Positions 37,771 through 48,499 of a stretch of 64,000 bases of DNA are shown piece after piece. Origin of the DNA: Trichosporon coremiiforme. Lineage: Eukaryota > Basidiomycota > Tremellomycetes > Trichosporonales > Trichosporonaceae. The stretch covers positions 124,001 to 188,000 of the forward strand of contig BCJJ01000024.1 of assembly GCA_039545355.1 (NCBI GenBank). Reading direction: 5' to 3'. The notes beneath the pieces are model-generated. The model searched no databases. It worked only from the letters and a program-made list of their open reading frames with translations, and was not told the DNA's origin. The position numbers were made by a program, and so were the translations under genes. Position 1 is the stretch's first letter. Each line of letters begins with the position of its first letter.

Positions 37771-37916
37771 TCGTATCCCGCCGCCGCTCGCCGCTTCCCA
37801 GGCCTCTGCTGGCCCTGCCCGCGGTCGCGTCCGGTCCAAGGTCGAGAACCAGACTAAGATAGGCCGCCGGCCAGCCTATTGCCTTCTCTGATCTTGACTC
37901 TGATTGCCCGCTCAAC

Positions 37917-40900
37917 ATGATCGGCCAGCTGCTCGGACGGCCGTCGCCGACGCTGCGACGTGGACAGGTCTTCCTTATCCTGTTCTTCTGGATCTGGCGC
38001 CTCTACAAGGGAGATGGATCCTACATGCGCTCGACGCCAACGGGCTTCAACCGCTCCATGCCGAGCCATCGTGTGCGGCCTGTCGCGCACCTGGCACCCA
38101 CGATCGCCGTGCCGGCCAAGGTCTGGTGGCGACGCGTATGGTCCTTCCTCGTTGCCCGCAGGACCGGAACAAGGTGGATGACCAACATCAATGAGAGGCT
38201 GAGTGAGTCCCATGACCAGTGCAAGCCGCGAACAATGGTCCTGACGTCACTCCGCAGAGTACTTCACCCCGTATCAGCTCATCCTCGGCACAATGACGCT
38301 CGTGTACGCGCTACGACATGCGGACGATCTATTAGGAATAGGACGTAAGTGCTGGCGTTGGACTCTTGAGTCGGGCGGCGCCCGACTAGACAAAAAAAGT
38401 CGAGGTCACATGTCTAGGATAGTCCGCTGACAGCCCCCTAGCGCCCGAGCCACACGCAAACATGGTATGTGTCAAAACATTCTAGCCGCCTTGACCTGTC
38501 TTGGATGAAGACGGACCGGCTTACACCGATTGCACCGAAGGATGGCTGCCAAGTGCTTCAACTGACGGTCAGTACTCTCGGTCCTATTATCGAGCCACTT
38601 ACATCAATACGGCCCTCGATGCCGGCTTCTCGACGGCTATGTCGATCCGACCTAAATGGGTCAGGGATATCAGCAGTTTGCTGTTTGCGGGGTACTACCT
38701 CATTTACTCTAACGAGGCCGATGAAGTCGTGAGTAGCATTGTCATGCCATGTGAGCACGTCTGACGCCTGCAGCTTCGCAAATACCGCGCCCTTTGCAGC
38801 GTGGAGATGCTCCGAACGACGTGGGAGAAGACGTACATCAACCCTTATGTGAGTGGAAGCACCGGCGGTAGTCTCGTTGGGGTCTGCTGAACGCAGCCTT
38901 GAACTTCAAACCAGTGCTAACGGCAGCTTCGCTTTGCGATGAAGATGATGCTCCCCAAGTTGCCTATCGTCAAATACGTCATGATCCCGCGACCTCCCGG
39001 CAGCCGCGAGAACCTGCCGGCCGTCAAGGCCATGTTCTTCTTCGACGGAACGGAGGAAGAACTCGCCAAGGCGACCGAACTGGTTATCGATTACCCGGGC
39101 GGCGGCTTCATTTCGATGGGCCCCGAGTGCCACGAGGAGCGTCTCCGATGCTGGGCAAAGCGCACGGGCAAGCCCGTGGTCAGCATTGACTACGGAAAAG
39201 CCCCAGAATGTTAGTTAACGCCTCGAACGTATGAACTGATAGCAGACCCATACCCCTGGGCTATCGAAGAGGGCATTGACGCGTATGTCACCATTAACCA
39301 GACTGGAGGCGAGTGCCTCGGCATGAAATCAGGCAAGCTTCGCATCGTCCTCACTGGAGACTCTGCCGGTGGAAATGTCTGCACGACTATAACGAACCGC
39401 ATTCTTGAGCATGGCGCCCATGTTCCCCGTCCTGTTGCTATCATTCTCTCATACCCGGCCCTCGACTTCAACTTCACCTCGTTCATGTCTCCCGATAACC
39501 TCAAGGTGCTCAAGACGGAACAGTCGGAGACCCACATCCCCGGTCTTCTTGCTGGCAAGGACCACATGCGTCATGCGGCCCCTCTGTCCGTCGTGGACGA
39601 CGTCAAGCCCCGCCGCCCAACGCATCGCTCGAGCAAGAGCTGGGCTAACAAGCTCGGCATGAGCATGGCGATGACTCCGTCCGCCGAGTCGCCCTCCCAG
39701 CGCCGCTCTCGCAGCACTTCTCGCTCCCGCGCCACGAGCCCTCACCCGAGGCGTTCCCTCACGACCCGCAACTCGGGATGGTTTGCGAACCGCGAGGGCC
39801 AGACGAGCTTCACGAAGGAGGAAGACTCGGAAGAGTCTGACCAGGAATCATGGACCTCTGCGGACTCGCGCCGCGACGCCGACAAGTCTCTTCGTGACCG
39901 CGTCAAGACCCCTGGACCCCACATGGACGACCGCTTTAAGGGCGGAATTCTCGAGGCTGCCGGCGAGGAGCTTGTTGTCGACCCCTTACGCCCGAAGAAG
40001 GCGCCGCTTGGCACTCGCCTCACCATGACCTCGCGTGTCGGCTACTTCCAAGACCGTGTCATCACTCCTAGTATGATGCGTGCCATGGCTATCCTGTATG
40101 TTGGACCTCAGCAATGCCCCGACTTTGGATCCGACTACTACATCTCTCCCATCCTCACCCCTCCCCACCTCCTGGCTCACTTCCCTCCCGTGTACATGAT
40201 TTGCGGTGAGCGCGATCCCTTCGTCGATGACACCGTCCTCTTCGCCGGCAAGCTGCGCGAGGCGAAGCGCGCCCGCCGTGCCACCGCCCAGAAAGCTGCT
40301 GCCACCAGCCAGGAGGGCGTTCCTGACCCTATTCTCCGCGAGACCGACGACGACTGGGTTCAGATGCGCATCATCGAGGGCTGGGGACACGGCTTCATGC
40401 AGATGTCCGCGCTCATGAAGGAGGTCGCACCTGTCCTGAACGAGATGGCCGACTGGATTGACGAGTCGTTCCAGCGCGCTGATCTCATCGACAAGGACGA
40501 GGCGTCTGCTGCCGAGAACGGCAACGCTCAGGACCTGCCTTCGCCCGTGCGCTCTCGTCTAGTGAAGCCGGGCACGCACTACCCGAAGATCCCTGCCAAC
40601 GAGCGCCTCGGCGATGCCGACCTCGGTGGTTTGGACTTTGCCGAGTCGGGCGAGGACGAGGGCATGATCTCCTTCACGCCGAAGACCAAGAGCAAGAAGC
40701 GCACGCCGCCGCCGTCGCAGTTCATCAGCATGCCGCGCCGATCGAGCAAGGAGACTCTGATCCCGAGAAACAACAGTGCTCCCAGGTTCGACGACGATGT
40801 TACGTCCATTGCGAGCGCAGTGACAGCCGAGGTCCAGACGCCGAAGACTTTCACCTTCGACACCCCTCAGCCTCGTGGCAGTGGTGCGTTCGCCCTTTTC

Positions 40901-41209
40901 GGCCGCTCAAGCAACAGCACGCCGCGTGCAGCTCCTACTGGCGCCTCTGCGCTCTACGGTGCGGGCACCTTCCCGCGGCGGTCCGATAGTGTGGGCTCCA
41001 GCGGCTCGCGCGCGAGCGTCTCGCTGAACGGCGGTCCTGCCGCGCTGCAGCGCGCTGCCGCAGCGGCGGCCCGTGCGGCGTCTCCCGCCCTCCAGGCCGC
41101 CGGCATCGTGCCTCAAAAGGTCTCGAACCTCTCTGGTGCAGAGCTGATGCGCCGCCGCCGCGCCGAGGCCGTCCTCGGAATGGAGGACGAGAAGGATGAG
41201 AAGAAGTAA
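37917..41209 (+). CDS. Hormone-sensitive-lipase-type alpha/beta hydrolase, large fungal form
   Basis: This is an HSL-family lipase or esterase. Six exons: 37917-38202, 38258-38344, 38511-38728, 38774-38848, 38927-39209 and 39246-41209; 970 aa. The oxyanion loop is DYPGGGFISMG (HGGG in classical HSL), the nucleophile elbow is TGDSAGGNVCTTI, the acid site is CGERDPFVDD and the histidine site is GWGHGFMQM, so the triad is complete. An arginine/serine-rich insertion (about 160 residues, RRSRSTSRSRATSPHPRR) splits the catalytic domain between Ser and Asp, and about 250 disordered residues follow the domain. The N-terminal part has LRRGQVFLILFFWIWRLYKG, a likely membrane anchor. RPKWVRDISSLLFAGYYLIY is an HSL N-terminal signature. 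Intron 2 (166 nt) gives the only phase-consistent model; the few residues around it are uncertain. Confidence 0.82.
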
Positions 41210-42366
41210 CGCTGACGAATATGTTGTTATGTAACCGGCTGGCGAGGCCGTATGTACAAGTGATGAACAATGCTGCTGCAACTGGTGCATGCGCTACTGA
41301 GTGGCACTGGGACGTTCGCTGACGAAGTTGCATGTCGCGCTGCTATGGGTTGGAGAAGGATAGTAGTGTGGGTACCGGTATGAAGTGGCGGCCGAGTGCT
41401 TCCAAGGGCACAGGAGTTGCAATGGCTGTTCTACCTCTGGTCCGTGGGCCCGTACCCTGGGAGATACTCTCCTCTGACCGTCAACGCGACTGATAAGTAG
41501 ACCGTGCGACGTCTGCGTCGCCATCGCCGGGGGCGCCACCTGGGGCCATCCCAGTCGAGGGATCTCATGCGTGACTGAAGAGTTGAAGGGGTGGAACACA
41601 ATGTGCAAGTAGGACGGCAGGTGGCGGTGATCGATCCGTCGAGGACACCGTGGTATCTTCACTGATGCCCTTTATGGGTCATGCTCGGTGAGCTCGTATC
41701 ACTGAGAGTGACCTGCGAGGTAGGGAGCGCTTCCCACGCCCCAAAGGCAGGCACGCGCACGCTATCCGCGCCGTAGGTACAGTTCGGGCAAACGTCGAGA
41801 CGATTCGACTATGTGCAGAGTAGTACAGGACAAGGCGCAGCCCGGCGCCCTCCATGCCTGGTCAAGAGGGAGCCGCCTGCCAGTGTGTCAGACAGTGTAC
41901 CGCCGAGCCTGAGGCTAGCTTCCACTGCACTCTGAGACAGCGCACCTGAAGTGTGTTCTGATGACGGTTCGCCTTGGGACTCCGTCGAACGAGAGGTATG
42001 CGTCTGAAAGGCGACACGCTGGCACCTCCGGCGTCGGGTTTCGAAGCCTCGCCTTTCCATCGTCGTCCAATGTCTCAACCCACACAGCCTAACACCAGCG
42101 CCGCTGCTAACAGTCGCCTGCGCCCGAGACTTCCAAGAAGTTTGTGCCTCACACCCGCCTCTCTCTATTCTTCACCCTTCCCGTACATTTCCTCAATGTT
42201 CTGGACCTGTCGGTTCCATCTACAGCACTTCGTGTCTCCCCTCCGCCACCCGTAAGTCCTTACGGGAGATGAGAGCCATCGGGACGTGCTCCCAAACCGT
42301 CACACAGTTTCGGCTGGTATCAGCGGCACGGCCTAATACCCCACCTCCGATACAGCAGACATCGAA
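41210..42366. other. Intergenic region before tRNA-Ile
   Basis: No gene is seen in these 1157 nt between the lipase stop and tRNA-Ile. The stretch after 42050 is pyrimidine-rich, but no open frame follows it. Confidence 0.45.
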
Positions 42367-42460
42367 GGCCGCTTAGCTCAGCTGGTTAGAGCATCGTACT
42401 AATAATCAGTCTGATTATCAGTCCATGCGGAGGTCGGCAGTTCGATCCTGTCAGTGGTCA
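42367..42460 (+). tRNA. tRNA-Ile (anticodon AAU), with 20-nt intron
   Basis: The acceptor stem GGCCGCT pairs with AGTGGTC (with G-U pairs). The D arm is GCTC...GAGC; the anticodon stem TCGTA pairs with TGCGG around loop CTAATAA. A 20-nt intron follows position 37 (42406-42425 approx.), as normal for eukaryotic tRNA introns. The T arm is GGCAG-TTCGATC-CTGTC and the discriminator is A. A run of T directly downstream (42461-42468) is a Pol III terminator. Without the intron the tRNA is 74 nt. Confidence 0.92.
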
Positions 42461-43346
42461 TTATTTTTTCGCTTCCTTTGCTCTGTTTCATGCACGGCAG
42501 TGCTGCGAAGGCGTGGGAGGCATGCTTTTTGCTGGCGGGAAGGTTGTAATAACTTTTGTTGGCGCGGAAATGGAGTTGAGAGAGCGCGGGTATGTGGACT
42601 CCGTGGCGTGAGTGCCGGTTAACGCGGCAGACCATCAGCCGTATACCGTACTCAACCCCCCCTGCCTTCCTTTCCCCTGTGCTGGCAGCGTCTTCTTCCT
42701 CGGTTTCTTGTGGCAGCACCCCCCCCGCCTTCCAGTGGAGACGCAGGAGAAGCTGGGCAACGGTGTAAAGGTTGTAGGTCCAGACTGAACCTAAGTGCGG
42801 GGCAGAGTTTTCTGCTCTTGTTCTTGTGAGCCACTTCTGCCGCGGAGGTCTCCACACTAACAGATCACAGCAGAGGTGTCTTCCCGAGCAGACGTTCGCG
42901 TGCTCACTGCTTTCTGTCTGTCGAGGATGTCAGCAGACACGAAAGAAGCGGGTAAAAGCTCACCAACAAGGGGTCGCAATAAGCTCGCAAACGGGTTGCC
43001 TCACCGGCACTCCAGTACCTCAGTACTCCGCGAGGATCAACCGAACGTCAGTACATGTCAGTACATGTCGTACACCAGCTCGTCCGTCCCATAACTTGAA
43101 ACCCATCAGAAATGATTGTGTCTTGCTGCGGAGCTGGCGCCGCACGGTGGCAAGAGAGCCTCTCTGAAACTGGTCTGAGCGCCGGATCGGCGTCTTACAG
43201 TGCAGATCGGCGTATTGAATTGTAGCGCGTCGAAATTGTATCAGGCTGCCCCGCTGCATTACGCGCGTCAAGTGCCATGCTCGTATCGAGGTCGTTGTCT
43301 ACGTTACTCCACTCACCGCTTCCACAGACATCTTCGCAGGTCCGTC
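42461..43346. other. Intergenic region after tRNA-Ile
   Basis: These 886 nt hold no convincing gene. Small direct repeats (GTCAGTACAT twice near 43048) occur. A minus-strand open frame of 152 codons (42399-42857) overlaps the tRNA and is not a gene. Confidence 0.45.
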
Positions 43347-45072
43347 ATGGTCAAGACGGAGCGCTCGCCGTCGACTAAGGGTCGCCGGGTATCTGGGTCC
43401 CAGAGTCGGCTGCAGAGATGGACTGCGGAACGCCGGCAGTCTCTCGCACTGTCGCACTCACAACCGTCGCCCAAGCGACGTCGGCACTTGGAGCTCCGGC
43501 GTCCCCGATACTCGCTACCCCATCACTCCTCCCAGCCCCTGCCTCGGAGACATGGACGACATAGGCACTCGCTCTCGGTCATCCGCCGACCGTCATTGTC
43601 ACTGTCACCCGAGCCAGAACCTGAACCGCAACCAGAACCGAACGTGACGCCCCGCGCAAGCCAGCGCTGGACGGGGGACAGGATAGACATCTACAATTTG
43701 TCGGGGTGCCATATTGTGTCCATACCAATGGAGATGCTGGAGGAGATCTACCACGGCGGTGCGCGATGGGAGCATGTCATCGAGCTCCTGGAGCGCGTCA
43801 CATGTCGAAAGGCAGGAAGGATCGACCCGCTCAGACCAAGGCGGGCCGCGGGGGCATATCCGCCGTTCTCGAACGCCGATCGGGGCGAGTACCTCTATGT
43901 CACTGGTATGTCTTGACACTACGTGAGCTAACAGGAAGCTCAGTGCAAACGGGGTAAGACTGTGTGGCCTGTCAGGCCGCACCCACTATCCTTCGACGAG
44001 GGAGATGAGGAAGTGAGTTGGCGGTCTTCGAGCACTGACAATAGACCGAGGCTCAGGTCAAGTCCAGAGACCGCGACACATGTGCTATATCCAACCTGCG
44101 GTCGAGTATTTGCCATGCTGTTCGGATCGCGCCCCCAGACGCGAATGAGGCGCACGCCGCGGCGAAGGTGCACGCGGCGCACGTCACATCGTGGATCACG
44201 TTGTGCCCCGATCTTGGCGCGTTCTTTGCCCAAGGTGACATCACCCTACGCCCAGTAAGTCCTTCTGTATTTCGATGAAGCGTCCCATTATCCGACTCAG
44301 GCTCAGGTAGCAGGTCCCGGTAGTCAGAGCTGACAGCCAGGTGAAGCGGGACATCTTCCAGAACACGGCCCACGCACAAGTGCTCGTTCTGGCACCGCCA
44401 TCGAAGGCGGGATTTCAGGACTACAAACGCCTGCACGGGAAGAAGGTCGAGTGGGATACGGGCGACGTCGACAATCCAAACTTCGACCTGCTGGACTGGC
44501 ACTGCACACGGGCGTTGCAAGGGCGGTTGGCGGTTCATTATGCTCCTCCTCACAACACAACACAAAGTGAGGCCGACGATGAGATGGTAGGTGATGCCGG
44601 ACGCTGGAGCGCCAGTGAGGACGAGGTGAGCTGGAGGAGCGATGGCGGGGATTGACGTAGCCAGGGCGAGGCGCCGCCACAGCAGACCCTCTGGCAGGCC
44701 CTCAGCGAGGTCGGAAACGCGCGTAACTTCATGCGACGACAGAGTGGGATTGTCATGGACAGCGAGCTAGACGTTGGCAGCGACGACGCAGCCTACGAGA
44801 ATCCGAGGCGGCCCGTTGTTGACAGGACGATCACGGGTCCCTCACCTAAGGCGGGCGAGGAAGTGGAGGAGTGGTACGGTATTGCCCCCCAGGAGCGGTC
44901 GGATTGGACTCCGTGGGCGGGAGTTGCGGAACCGGAACACTCGCCCGAGGATGAGGAATCCCGAGAGGATGATGTAGTCGTGGATGAGGAGGACAAACGG
45001 GATGGAGATTGTGTCCCGTCAGCTTCGCCGGCAGCGCGGAGACGCACGATGGGCCGGCGGCATCGCGTGTAG
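43347..45072 (+). CDS. Hypothetical protein with degenerate HNH-nuclease-like core
   Basis: Function unknown. Five exons: 43347-43905, 43939-44012, 44045-44254, 44341-44625 and 44665-45072. All phases match and the sum is 512 codons (511 aa). Residues 1-120 are Arg/Ser-rich and disordered (run PEPEPEPQPEP). A globular part starts RWTGDRIDIYNLSGCHIVSI. The patch VKSRDRDTCAISNLRSSICH looks like the start of fungal HNH_2 proteins (R-D-x-x-x-C-x-x-T/S-G ... C-x-A-H-I). The second part, VKRDIFQNTAHAQVLVLAPP, then YKRLHGKKVEW, resembles their L-R-x-D-I-H-x-L-F-D ... LHGK part, but the expected metal-binding His residues are replaced. The C-terminal about 170 residues are acidic. Acceptor 2 (GGAAG) is needed to keep the frame. 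An upstream ATG (43200) is in frame, but that region looks non-coding. Confidence 0.55.
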
Positions 45073-45248
45073 TACACCGATTGTAGCGTTCGCTAGTACA
45101 TGTATCAACGCGTCCTTACTCGTACCTCCGGCATTGTACAAGTGCTGGTGGCCACAGCATACACTACGGTGCAAACGTTGACCCAAGCTTCGGTTCTCGC
45201 TTCAGTGAGGCTGGACATGACCTTCCTATTAGCCACGCTAACGTGTTA

Positions 45249-45341
45249 GCCTTCTTAGTTCAGTGGCTAGAATTTTCCACTAGTAGTGTCTCTTCGAGTC
45301 TTGCTATGGAACGGTCACCCGTTCGATTCGGGTAGAAGGCA
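45249..45341 (+). tRNA. tRNA-Thr (anticodon AGU), with 20-nt intron
   Basis: Acceptor stem GCCTTCT pairs perfectly with AGAAGGC. Anticodon stem TTCCA pairs with TGGAA around C-T-AGT-A, followed by a 20-nt intron and A38. The T arm is ACCCG-TTCGATT-CGGGT, also perfect; the discriminator is A. A T-rich tract (45352-45360) follows. The mature length is 73 nt. The anticodon AGU (read as IGU) decodes ACU, ACC and ACA. Confidence 0.93.
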
Positions 45342-45638
45342 GCATCTAGCATTTCTTTTTGGGTTTTGCTCGCCACTCGCGTACTCGCAGGCGTTGTGTA
45401 CCGCGTTCACACTACGCTTGGAACGTTTACACCAACAGACTGCTAACGTTTCACTGCACACACGCACCCTGATCCGTGTACATTCGGACTGTTAAGCACA
45501 GCGCGGTGGCACATTAGGTTGTCACAACATCTCGCTCTAGAGTTACGTCACGAGGTCAAATAGGTCCCGGCTATCTGCGGTCCCTATCAGTGGGGAGCTC
45601 CAGGAGCGCGCTCTTGCCACCCAACACCCCACCACACT

Positions 45639-47221
45639 ATGTGGATCCCGTTCGCTGCGCAGCTATCGCTACTGGTGTCGCAGCGCGTGCTCGACGGCGC
45701 CTCTCAAGATGACAGCTCTGGGAGCGTCTCGCTTGCGCCGCGACACGCGCATGTAGCCAGCTACAACCAGAGCCAGCCTCTGCTCTTCCACTCCAGCCCG
45801 AATACGTTCTCGATCAACTCCGACCCGCTCGTCCTGAAGACGCGCAAGATCAAGATCCGGCGCGCACGCAGCAGGCCACCGCACATGCTCTCATGGGCGC
45901 GGTCCGTCAAGGACGCGCGCGAGGGCCGCGTCAACGCTAGCGGCTGGATCGCCCCGAACATCAACACCGCTGCACTGCCATTCGGAGCTTACGCGGCCGA
46001 AGGTGGAGACGGTGGCGACGGCGACTGGGACGACGTCGAGGTCGACGCGCCGGACATTACCGACCGCCAGACGCTCCTTACACTAGCCAAGATGAGTAGC
46101 AACGCGTACACGACCCCGGACGAGAGCAACTGGTGGCCGCTGAGCAAGTGGAACAACGGCACCGGGTATGGCTGGGAGCCTGACGCTGACGGTCTGAGGG
46201 GTCATATTGTAAGCGCTCCTCGACTTGCAGCTGAGCTAACTCTCCAGTTTGCTAACGCCGACAACTCGACAGTCGTGATCGCCATCAAGGGCACGTCAGC
46301 CGGCGTACTTGGCTCTGGCGGCCCGACGGCGAAGAACGACAAGTTCAACGACAACCTCATGTTTTCGTGCTGCTGTGCGCGGGTAGACTTCTCGTGGTCG
46401 ACGGTGTGCGACTGCTACGCTGGCTCGTACAAGTGCGAGCAGCAGTGCGTCGAGAACGCCCTCGTCGAGGAGTCCGTCTATGCCTCGGTCGGAACCAACC
46501 TCTACAACAACGTGACCTACATGTACCCGGACGCCAATATCTGGCTGACCGGGCACTCGCTCGGCGGCTCTCTGTCTGCGCTGATCGGCTCGGCGTTTGG
46601 CGCTCCTGCCGTAGGGTTCGAGGCCCCTGGCGACCGACTCCCGGCTCGACGCTTGCATCTCCCTGGCCCTCCTGCTATTCCGCCAGAACTCTCTGGCATC
46701 ACGCATGTGTACCACACCGCGGACCCCATCCCGATGGGCGCCTGCACAGGTGCCTACTCGGGCTGCTACGCTGCGGGCTTCGCGCTCGAGTCCAAGTGCC
46801 ACACGGGCGAGACGATTCTCTACGACACCGTGACGGTGAAGGGGTGGAGCGTCGACGTGCGCACGCACCGCATCAGCGAGGTCATCAACCGCGTGCTCGC
46901 TGACCCCTGGCCAGTAGGCGACGACGACGGGGGCGACAAGAAGCCAAAGGACCCGAAGGAGCCACCCAAGCCAGGTCCGGGCGACGGCGACGACGACGAC
47001 GATGATGACGACGACGACATCCCCGGCTGGCCGTGGAGCAACTGGTGGGGATGGGGCAACAAGCCCCGCACCAAGAAGCCCAAGTGGAACCCGCACGGCG
47101 GTGTGCCCAAGGCCAAGGCAGAGGAGGACTGTGTCGACTGCTACAAATGGTAAGCTATGCGAGGTGAGGGTTTTAAGCTGACGGAAACAGGGAGTTCGGC
47201 GACCACTGGGACGAGAAGTAG
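45639..47221 (+). CDS. ATG15: Atg15-type vacuolar phospholipase (autophagic body lipase)
   Basis: Atg15 is the membrane-anchored lipase that breaks down autophagic bodies and vesicles in the vacuole. Three exons: 45639-46208, 46248-47149 and 47191-47221; 500 aa. The diagnostic core is MFSCCCARVDFSWSTVCDC, YKCEQQCVENAL, LYNNVTYMYPDANIWLTGHS and LGGSLSALIG (nucleophile in GHSLGG), then HVYHTADPIPMGACTG with the Asp, and CHTGETILYDTV. The N-terminal 20 residues are only mildly hydrophobic, so the usual signal anchor is weak. A run of 10 Asp residues precedes the Trp-rich segment IPGWPWSNWWGWGNKP. Intron 1 is 39 nt, in frame and free of stops, so a retained form would add 13 residues. Confidence 0.92.
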
Positions 47222-47547
47222 AGGCGCACATCTAGAAGCAGCGCCCCATGCGCGAGATTTGCATTGTTGTTTATTGTTGTAGTGACGAAAGAAGTGTATG
47301 CACGTAATGACCCGTCCGTATCTGTCGTGAGCAAGGGCGTATCGTAAGCCAGACGGATCGTCAAAAGTTCGATCGACAAAGAGCCATCCAGCTTCAGCCT
47401 GCCATTGAGGTCAGTACCCCGGTCAGCCTGGTATGCGTCCGCCCCGGTCACAACTAGGGGTGATCTCCCAGTCCGCACAGTACTTCCAAACACAGGCGAG
47501 AATGCTTTTTCGGAATGGTATCGATGCATAATGGTGATATGGATGAC
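47222..47547. other. Convergent 3' region, ATG15 / mitochondrial uS7
   Basis: This 326-nt stretch lies between two convergent stops and holds 3' UTR-like sequence only. I see no gene in it. Confidence 0.5.
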
Positions 47548-48220
47548 TTAGGAGGAGTAGAGGTTGGATCTGGACGAGGTCAGCTCGATCGGACAAACAG
47601 CACTCTGCAACGTACCGGTGGAGGGTGGCAAACTTGTGGACCTCCTCTACACGCTTGAAGACCTCGCTCTTGCCCTCGAGAGTAAGGAGGATCTCGCGGG
47701 CCAGGCGGTCGGAGAACTTGGCCTGGGATCCACGGCTCTTCTCAGCGGTAGCGATGATGTTCTGGATGCCGACTCGTGTCCTCTGGCGGGTGTTGAGGGC
47801 ACGGGGGGTGTAGATGTTCTTGGGACCCTTCTTCATGGTAAGGACGCGGAGGGAGGGGGCGGCGAGCTCAATGGCCTTCTTGACCTGGGGCACGGGAGGC
47901 GCGTTTGTCGCGGCCTGGACCGAGGCGAGGATGGCGGCCATCTGCTTCTGGGCAGCCGTCTTCTTGCCGTTGTGCATGAGCAGGTTCGTGAAGAGCTCGA
48001 GCGTCGGGTCGACCTCGGGGGGAAGAATGCGCGGGCGGTATCCACGGATGTTGTCCTGCGTCGCAGTCTCGTTCTTCGCGAACGGAGAGGCAGAGGTTCC
48101 CTGCGCGCCGGTGATCTTGGCGAGGTCCGCGAAACCGTTCTGGCGCACAGGGGCCGAGGAGAAGAGTCGCCGGGGGGCAGCAGCGGCGGCGGCGAGAGCC
48201 GAAGCGCGGGGTCGGAACAT
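47548..48220 (-). CDS. Mitochondrial ribosomal protein uS7m
   Basis: uS7m binds the 3' major domain of mitochondrial small-subunit rRNA. Two exons: 48220-47616 and 47569-47548; 208 aa. The first about 25 residues (MFRPRASALAAAAAAPRRLF) are a typical mitochondrial presequence. The S7 core shows LFTNLLMHNGKKTAAQKQMA, PPVPQVKKAIELAAPSLRVL, RTRVGIQNIIATAEKSRGS and LAREILLTLEGKSEVFKRVEE, then HKFATLHR. The last exon adds only SNLYSS. Divergent from RRB1 with 279 nt between the starts. Confidence 0.9.
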
Positions 48221-48499
48221 GGCGATTGGGGTCGACTGTGGTAGAAAACTGTGGTCGAACGCTTGCTCGGCGTGCTCGACTTGTGTCGCAACGAAAAGTC
48301 CAGCCCGGAGCAGGAGGGACGACGGCGGCGGCAGCAACAGGGGGATGGGTGGAAAAGTCAAAAGTCTCCCACGGTCACCCCTCAAAAGTTGAGCATAGGT
48401 ACCTGGCCGCCGCCGTCCAGCCAAGTCGTAAGATTTGAGCCGCAGCGGGGCACAACACGATCTTCACACATTTACACAACACTACAAGCATTCACCACG
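48221..48499. promoter_or_regulatory. Shared divergent promoter, uS7m / RRB1
   Basis: These 279 nt hold the start regions of two ribosome-related genes on opposite strands. The sequence has G-rich repeats of GGCGGCAGC type near 48330. No TATA box is evident. Confidence 0.5.

Larger units (their letters stand above)
34883..37916. other. Gene-free tract of about 3 kb with assembly gap
   Basis: No exon, tRNA or transposon-like frame is convincing in this 3034-nt stretch. It contains a two-copy 10-nt repeat CCCAAGGGGG (35156-35175), a two-copy 16-nt repeat (35360-35391) and a run of unknown bases (37017-37078). The last about 430 nt (from 37480) are pyrimidine-rich with CCCCG repeats at 37741-37770, as expected for the leader of the lipase gene that starts at 37917. 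Open frames here are short, in all six frames and of low-complexity composition. Confidence 0.45.

Noticed and set aside
38442..38464. Possible 23-nt exon between exons 2 and 3 of the HSL gene
   Set aside because: It has good splice signals but would end in phase 0, whereas exon 3 must begin in phase 1; only direct joining (intron 38345-38510) closes the 970-codon frame.
42399..42857. 152-codon minus-strand frame with end TDRIELPTSAWTD
   Set aside because: Its C-terminus is the antisense of tRNA-Ile, a known source of false protein entries.
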